In this document: in pieces, positions 1 to 11,935 of the stretch | Layout of the letters: each line of letters begins with the position of its first letter | How positions within the stretch are numbered: the first letter of the stretch is position 1 | NCBI GenBank assembly: GCA_009602725.1 | Contig: WELB01000012.1 | Coordinates: 1,037,407-1,049,341 of the forward strand | Origin: Spirogloea muscicola | Lineage: Eukaryota; Streptophyta; Zygnematophyceae; Spirogloeales; Spirogloeaceae | Direction of reading: 5' to 3' | Length of the DNA: 11,935 nucleotides | Program-made: the position numbers and the translations under genes | The notes under the pieces: generated by a model | Told to the model about the DNA's origin: nothing | The model's database searches: none | The model's input: only the letters and a program-made list of their open reading frames with translations

Positions 1-7511
<7,511 letters not shown>

Positions 7512-7629
7512 GTTGAAGGTTGCCACCAGTGGGGAGCTCGCATTCACCGTCTAGGCAAGGCGCACATGTCTAAGCAACACTAGGCAATCCTATCTGTGCT
7601 GTTAGTGTTGGCATTGCAACCTTAAAGTG

Positions 7630-7667
7630 AATGAGAGTTAGTCTTGCATGGTAGACTAACTCTCATT
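7630..7667. repeat. Perfect 15-bp inverted repeat with 8-nt loop in the demethylase 3' region
   Basis: Left arm AATGAGAGTTAGTCT (7630-7644), loop TGCATGGT (7645-7652), right arm AGACTAACTCTCATT (7653-7667). All 15 pairs match. It starts 119 nt after the demethylase stop codon, so it probably lies in the 3' UTR and could fold as an RNA hairpin. It could also be a remnant of a small inverted-repeat element. The function is unknown. Confidence 0.85.
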
Positions 7668-8080
7668 GTAGCCCCTTTGGCATATACCTTCCCTGGCTCC
7701 TGGATCCTTGAGGATGTGATGCAATACACCCATCTAGGTGGCTCTTAAATGCTGGCTTTCTTCTCACAAATTTCATCGATAAGCAAGCACGCTGAAGGAT
7801 CAATAATCAGATACGGGTGAAGACTTGCATCATGAAGCTCTCTGAATGCACGGGTCATCGACGCCCTTCTGTGAATACTGACAAGAAGGCAGGATACCAA
7901 TGTCTCTAGCGGGCGCTGATATTTGGATTGAGCTCCAAGTGACAGTTGTATTGCCTCATGGTACGCTTCAAGCTCTCTCAAAGTATAGCAGTGTTTGCCC
8001 GAATGACCAAATTGATCATGCGTGTCACTGTGATCGTCTGGTCAATGAAATAGCTCCATAAGCAGCAATGACCGTTAAGG

Positions 8081-8085
8081 TGTAA
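8081..8085 (+). terminator. Candidate poly(A) signal TGTAA for the demethylase
   Basis: UGUAA is the usual poly(A) signal in chlorophyte algae. This copy is the first one found downstream of the stop at 7511, about 570 nt away; a second copy lies at 8209-8213. A five-base motif occurs often by chance, and the 3' UTR implied is long, so this is only a candidate. Confidence 0.3.
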
Positions 8086-8176
8086 TCGCAGATGGATGAC
8101 GCAGATTGCTAAACACAACACGTCCAAGAGTGTGCTACCTGGCATGCCATACGGCACTTCAGGCCAATGGCAGCCA

Positions 8177-8181
8177 TTACA
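8177..8181 (-). terminator. Candidate poly(A) signal TGTAA for the desulfhydrase
   Basis: TTACA on the plus strand reads TGTAA on the gene strand, about 145 nt after the stop codon at 8327-8329, a plausible 3' UTR length. The assignment rests on the known chlorophyte signal and on position only. Confidence 0.35.
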
Positions 8182-8326
8182 CTCAATTTTGCCCACTTCT
8201 AAGAGACTTGTAACAGTTGAGCACAACCAACACTGTCTCAGACAGGTCCTGACAAGTCTAGAAGGCCCACAGGCTGAAATGTGGCCACTCTGATAAGATA
8301 AGCTATAGTGAACAGCCTGAGAACCA

Positions 8327-11300
8327 TCAGGGCCTGTCGGCAAGTAGTGCTTCCAATGAGGAGACATTCTGCCACCTTACCACCATGTCATTGATGGCAT
8401 CCCTCAACTGGATGTAGTCGCCCTCAGTGTTGTAAATCTGGTGGGAGATCCTCACATATGCTGTAACGGGATTACCTACAGCACCAATCTAGGAGCAGCT
8501 AAGATCACACCTTTTGCACCCTCGACACACATGCAGCACTTGACTTCGTGGTGCTTGAAGAATTGACAGCACTTGATGCAGGCCTGTACATACCAGCCTC
8601 CAAAGCAGTGGTACAGAAGTAAATGGGGGCCTCAACCTGATACAGTGCAAAGTCATATCTTGATCAGCCGCTTGTGCCTATGGCGATTTGCTAGTCACTT
8701 TCTGAAAAGACGAGTTTGGCACTGCTTGCAAGTTAAAAAAATAAATTAGAGCACGGATGACTGGGGACAGGCGCTCACATTGTACTTGTGTCGCAGGCGG
8801 TGGTGCAGCGCACGCGCATCGTCTGGTGTTTGCACTTTCAGCTGAAGAGCTGACATGCATGTCAGTGGCAATAGACTTGGACCGGATGCTTGTGGCTGTG
8901 CAAACAAGGTGTCAAGCAACTCTTACACCAGTGCATAGGGAGTGAGAGATGAGGCGCTCTGCGTACAGCTGAAGGTAGTCCGACCATGGCCATGGAGGAA
9001 CACATGGCCTCGGGTGTGCCCAGCATTGTCCCCCAGGCACCTGGAACATGAGTAGATTTCTTCAATATTGGAAGCTGTAAATGACAGATAAGGAATGAGC
9101 TTGGCATGCGTTCATAATACCAGGAAGCTAGCATGTCATGGTGGCAACTTGGAATTAAGAGCGTTGATGGGTGGGCTATTTCTTTAAGTAAAGAAGGTCC
9201 TCATATAAGTCAACGGACCTGCCAGCATCTCTGCCATAGCCAACACCTGCCTCTTATTGTAGTCTCTGCACAAACAGTCTCCCAATGTCGAATTAGGTCG
9301 CAAAGAGTCGGTGATCAAGACAAAGAGTTGGTGATCAAGACCACACCCCCCGCAAGTCATTGGTATTATTCCAGCTGACACAGATATCCATCCACCTTCT
9401 AACGTCCCAGTGAGTGATGAGCCTACTGTGTCACTAGACATCAAGGTGAGCCTAAGACGAGAATGATTGACTCCGCACTGCAGATGCCTTCACGACTGAG
9501 CCAGTACTGAAATATCAGATAAGCTGATGCACAGATGGCGAAGCACGCTGTTGACATCAGGATTGGGAGGTGCAACAGTACTTCAACGATCCGTATTGAA
9601 CATCTGCAGCCCTCCAGAACTCTAATGCCGCAGGCACGGCCAGGAGGGCGCTGTAGTCCTTGGTGCCGGTCCATGCAGCCTCCCTTGCCAGGCCCTGCGG
9701 AGGTTTGGCCGACCAGCCAGCAAGTAGCAGTTTCCAACAGTAAGCACATAGCAGCATACGTCAAGGAAATAGTCAAGCTGAGGAGGCGAATATAACATAA
9801 GCACCGTAGCATGGGGAGGGTCCCCCATCAACCATAACAAATGGGAAGCCCCCACCTTGCCGAGATTGTGTGATACAATTGGATGATGGAGAGCCGCAAG
9901 GTGCTGTTGCCACCAATGGACCCAAATGTGAGCGGCAATGCTGGCAGGGTGGGTGTGACACACAACCTCTCCAGCAGACATTGCAAGAGAGCTTGATGGC
10001 AAGCAAGAACTTTGAGCTGAGCATCCAGCAGCAAATGTCGAAGCATGGGAAAACAAACATTGCACAGACGATGAGCCCGGTAGGCTGCAAACCTCAGGCA
10101 ATGCATGCAGGAATGCAGCGCCTGGCGGCGCAAACGCCCACTTGTGGAGGTTGCTGGTGTAGAAGTCCGCGCCCACCGCCAGGAGATCAATGTCCACATT
10201 CCCAATGGCATGCGCGCCGTCGACGAGCACCAGCACGCCAGGGCTGGCGGCCCGGACCATGGAGACGAGTGTGCGCAGCGGGAGCACCACCGAGGGCATG
10301 GATGTCACGTGGTCCAGCACTGGCCAAGGCGGGAGACTTCACCTCTCTGAGTTTTGAGGTGGAAACTGAATGAGGTGGAGCGGATGGACTGTACACAATG
10401 AGGCTCGCTCTGACACTCGACGGGCGCATGCTACAGCCCAGGCAGGGCACAAACCGGCCAGCAGAGAGAGACCCAATTAGTGAGTCTTGGACCATTAACG
10501 GCACTGCTAAGAGGCGTCGCAGGTGCTCCACAAAGCGGCATCGGCCCTCACCTGCCAGGCAAATGCGGGCAGCCGGCTGCGTCTTCTTGAGCCTGGCCAG
10601 TACTTCCTCAAAGGCCTCAACAACGTCCGAGTCGGCCGACAGCGGGAATGTTATCGGCACCTCCACTACCTGCCCCATGGCTCTGTCACCAAGGTCACAA
10701 GCGTGCAGCTGGCCTACCTCAGGATAGACATAGTATTACTGCACGAGCACGTCTACTGGCAATTGGTCTCTGGGATTGTGTGAAAGTTGGCCAGAATCAT
10801 AAGGCCTTGACTGGGTGGCGGGTCCAAGCAGCCCTGCTAAGAATGTGGTGAGCGCCATGCTCATCCCTTCTTTCCAATAGCAAAGGAGGATTATGGTCGC
10901 ATCATTCCAAGATCCAAACCTGCCTATGTACCGCTGGATGACATTCTTGACAGCCGCATATGTGCAGTCAAGCACAAGGATGATGTCGCCGACAGCAAAT
11001 TCCCCACTGTGAAATCGATCGGCGACATATTGTGCGACAATGACAGTTGCGGTGGTCGCGTTGTCCACCAAGGCCAGCTCCTCAATGTTCCTGGAAGCCG
11101 GCCGGCGCCACATTGAGATGTTGAGTGTCAGATGTCCTGCAGGGACGCGACCACTAGATGATGACACCTAGTCGTTCATGTAAGAAACCACCACTTGCAA
11201 GTTGCTGCATGAACCCCTACCTTGAGTGCATCATAACCGTAAACCCAACACCCTAAACCAACCCTAACGATAATTGCCCTAAAGACTCAGCGCCGTTCCC

Positions 11301-11846
11301 TGGCCTTCCCACGACCTTCGAATGCCTTTCCAGTGACGCATTGCTCCTACCAAGATGCCTCTGCTTGGGGACCTCTGGTGTACTTAGCCACCAGCCACTT
11401 AGCCACCGAACCTGCAGACAGTTCTCTGATGACAATGCGCCACAATGCAAATACCTAAGGAGCAGAATGCCAAGATACCGCCTCCCGCTCGGAGGCCTGA
11501 AAGGAGGGCGCACTCTCGAGTTGCGCGTCTCCTGCCGCTCAGCTCACTTGCAGTTTACTTTGGGGGCGAGCGATGCGCGGGCCTGGAGCAGCGCCGCCTC
11601 GAGCGGCCCGTAGTAGAAGCCGTCGGGCTGCTCCAGGAAGCGCCGCCGCCAGGCCTCCTGCGCGGCCAGCACGGGCGCGGGGCAGCAACCGAAGCTGCCG
11701 TTGTTGACGCGCGCCACGCCGGCCGCGTGGTGCGCAAATGGCTCCGGCGCCGCACGCGGGCCCCCGGCCCAGGAGCCGCCGAGCTCTGTCGTGGCTCCAG
11801 CGGCCGCCCCGTCGCCAGTGGCGCCGTCGCGCTCCCGCGGAGCGTC

Positions 11847-11849
<3 letters not shown>
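8327..11849 (-). CDS. LCD: L-cysteine desulfhydrase-like PLP enzyme (11 exons; start codon not resolved)
   Basis: Predicted to cleave L-cysteine to sulfide, pyruvate and ammonia using pyridoxal phosphate. It matches the plant LCD/isopenicillin-N-epimerase-like family (class V aminotransferase fold). Exons in gene order: 11849-11548, 11090-10920, 10682-10552, 10319-10093, 9903-9856, 9694-9582, 9265-9219, 9040-8967, 8841-8779, 8636-8594, 8475-8327. All ten introns are GT-AG and the phases are consistent, giving 455 residues counted from a TTG at 11849, close to the plant family's usual length. Motifs, residues counted from that TTG: FAHHAAGVARVNNGSFGCCP (38-57), ALVDNATTATVIV, LDHVTSMPSVV (203-213), VDGAHAIGN with the PLP-pyridine Asp235 and His238, FYTSNLHKW with the PLP Schiff-base Lys261 (codon 10143-10141), LHHPIVSHN, WTGTKDYSALL, TPEAMCSSMAMVGLP, APIYF, and AYVRISHQIYN near the end. 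No ATG occurs in exon 1; the frame runs up into a poly-T block. Substrate and compartment are inferred from the family; no clear transit peptide can be judged because the N-terminus is unresolved. Confidence 0.93.
9301..9340 (+). repeat. 20-bp tandem duplication in desulfhydrase intron 6
   Basis: Units 9301-9320 and 9321-9340 are head to tail and differ at one base (CAAAGAGTCGGTGATCAAGA against TTGG at the same place). They lie in the 316-nt intron 9266-9581. This looks like a recent slippage or duplication event. Nothing else was recognised in the intron. Confidence 0.85.
11231..11283 (+). repeat. Degenerate telomere-like (CCCTAAA) patch in desulfhydrase intron 1
   Basis: CCCTAAA occurs at 11251-11257 and 11277-11283, CCCTAAC at 11262-11268, with related fragments (CCGTAAACCC) just before. 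CCCTAAA is the plant and green-algal (Chlorella-type) telomere unit. The patch lies in the 457-nt intron 11091-11547. It may be a relic interstitial telomere repeat, a short telobox-like regulatory cluster near a 5' end, or chance enrichment. Confidence 0.5.

Positions 11850-11930
<81 letters not shown>
11848..11930 (+). repeat. Pure 83-nt poly(A) tract (poly-T in gene sense) at the start of the desulfhydrase
   Basis: An uninterrupted run of 83 A ends five bases before the window edge. On the gene strand it is poly-T running directly into the first exon, whose first codons read TTG-GAC-GCG. The reading frame stays open through it as phenylalanine codons, but a phenylalanine run is not a credible protein start. 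Together with the 285-nt run in the other gene it suggests a recurring artefact or a recurring homopolymer type in this genome. Confidence 0.95.
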
Positions 11931-11933
<3 letters not shown>

Positions 11934-11935
11934 CA

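Larger units (their letters stand above)
7512..8326. other. Intergenic gap between convergent genes, containing both 3' UTRs
   Basis: This 815-nt stretch separates the demethylase stop (TGA, 7509-7511) from the desulfhydrase stop (7-end of its last exon, 8327-8329). It contains a perfect hairpin at 7630-7667 and several TGTAA-type motifs. Open frames on the minus strand at 7745-7981 and 7978-8367 have no recognisable protein motifs and most likely reflect chance. The transcripts may overlap at their 3' ends if the more distal signals are used. Confidence 0.7.

Noticed and set aside
7745-8367. Two minus-strand open frames (78 and 129 codons) in the intergenic gap
   Set aside because: No recognisable motif, and their base composition resembles the surrounding non-coding DNA. 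The second overlaps the last desulfhydrase exon in another frame.
9828-10211. Alternative minus-strand frames over the desulfhydrase PLP-lysine exon
   Set aside because: The frame encoding VDGAHAIGN and SNLHKW is clearly the real one; the others are shadows.

Overview
The window is eukaryotic nuclear DNA, most likely from a green alga (Viridiplantae, probably a chlorophyte). Two facts support this. Both genes belong to plant-lineage families and are cut into many short exons by introns of about 100-660 nt. GC-rich, Ala/Pro-rich coding sequence also sits beside less GC-rich introns, and one intron carries degenerate CCCTAAA plant-type telomere motifs. The species cannot be named from sequence alone. 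No prokaryotic, viral, tRNA, rRNA or CRISPR feature was seen.

Layout. (1) Positions <1-7511, + strand: a DEMETER/ROS1-type 5-methylcytosine DNA glycosylase/AP lyase, cut off at its 5' end by the window edge. I could thread 17 exons with consistent phases: 1-1315, 1533-1623, 1735-2461, 2625-2704, 2928-3012, 3505-3596, 3835-3903, 4084-4120, 4290-4372, 5035-5640, 5915-5951, 6114-6171, 6330-6598, 6765-6830, 6971-7085, 7193-7231, 7378-7511. They give 1300 codons plus stop. The catalytic Lys and Asp and all four iron-sulfur cysteines are present. (2) Positions 7512-8326: the gap between two convergent genes. It holds 3' UTRs, a perfect 15-bp hairpin and candidate TGTAA poly(A) signals. (3) Positions 8327-11849, - strand: a PLP-dependent L-cysteine desulfhydrase (LCD/isopenicillin-N-epimerase-like, class V aminotransferase fold) in 11 exons (from the 5' end: 11548-11849, 10920-11090, 10552-10682, 10093-10319, 9856-9903, 9582-9694, 9219-9265, 8967-9040, 8779-8841, 8594-8636, 8327-8475), 455 codons plus stop.

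The two genes are tail to tail, so they do not share a promoter. One removes methylated cytosine from DNA and needs a 4Fe-4S cluster; the other is predicted to release sulfide from cysteine. Any functional link is speculation.

The oddest parts are two pure homopolymers. One is 285 A in a demethylase intron. The other is 83 A (poly-T in gene sense) exactly where the desulfhydrase start codon should be. Both need checking as possible assembly artefacts. Other points of interest are two GC-AG introns in the demethylase, one of which is a stop-free multiple of three. The plant-type permuted CXXC motif is not recognisable, and there is a short N-terminal Cys cluster.
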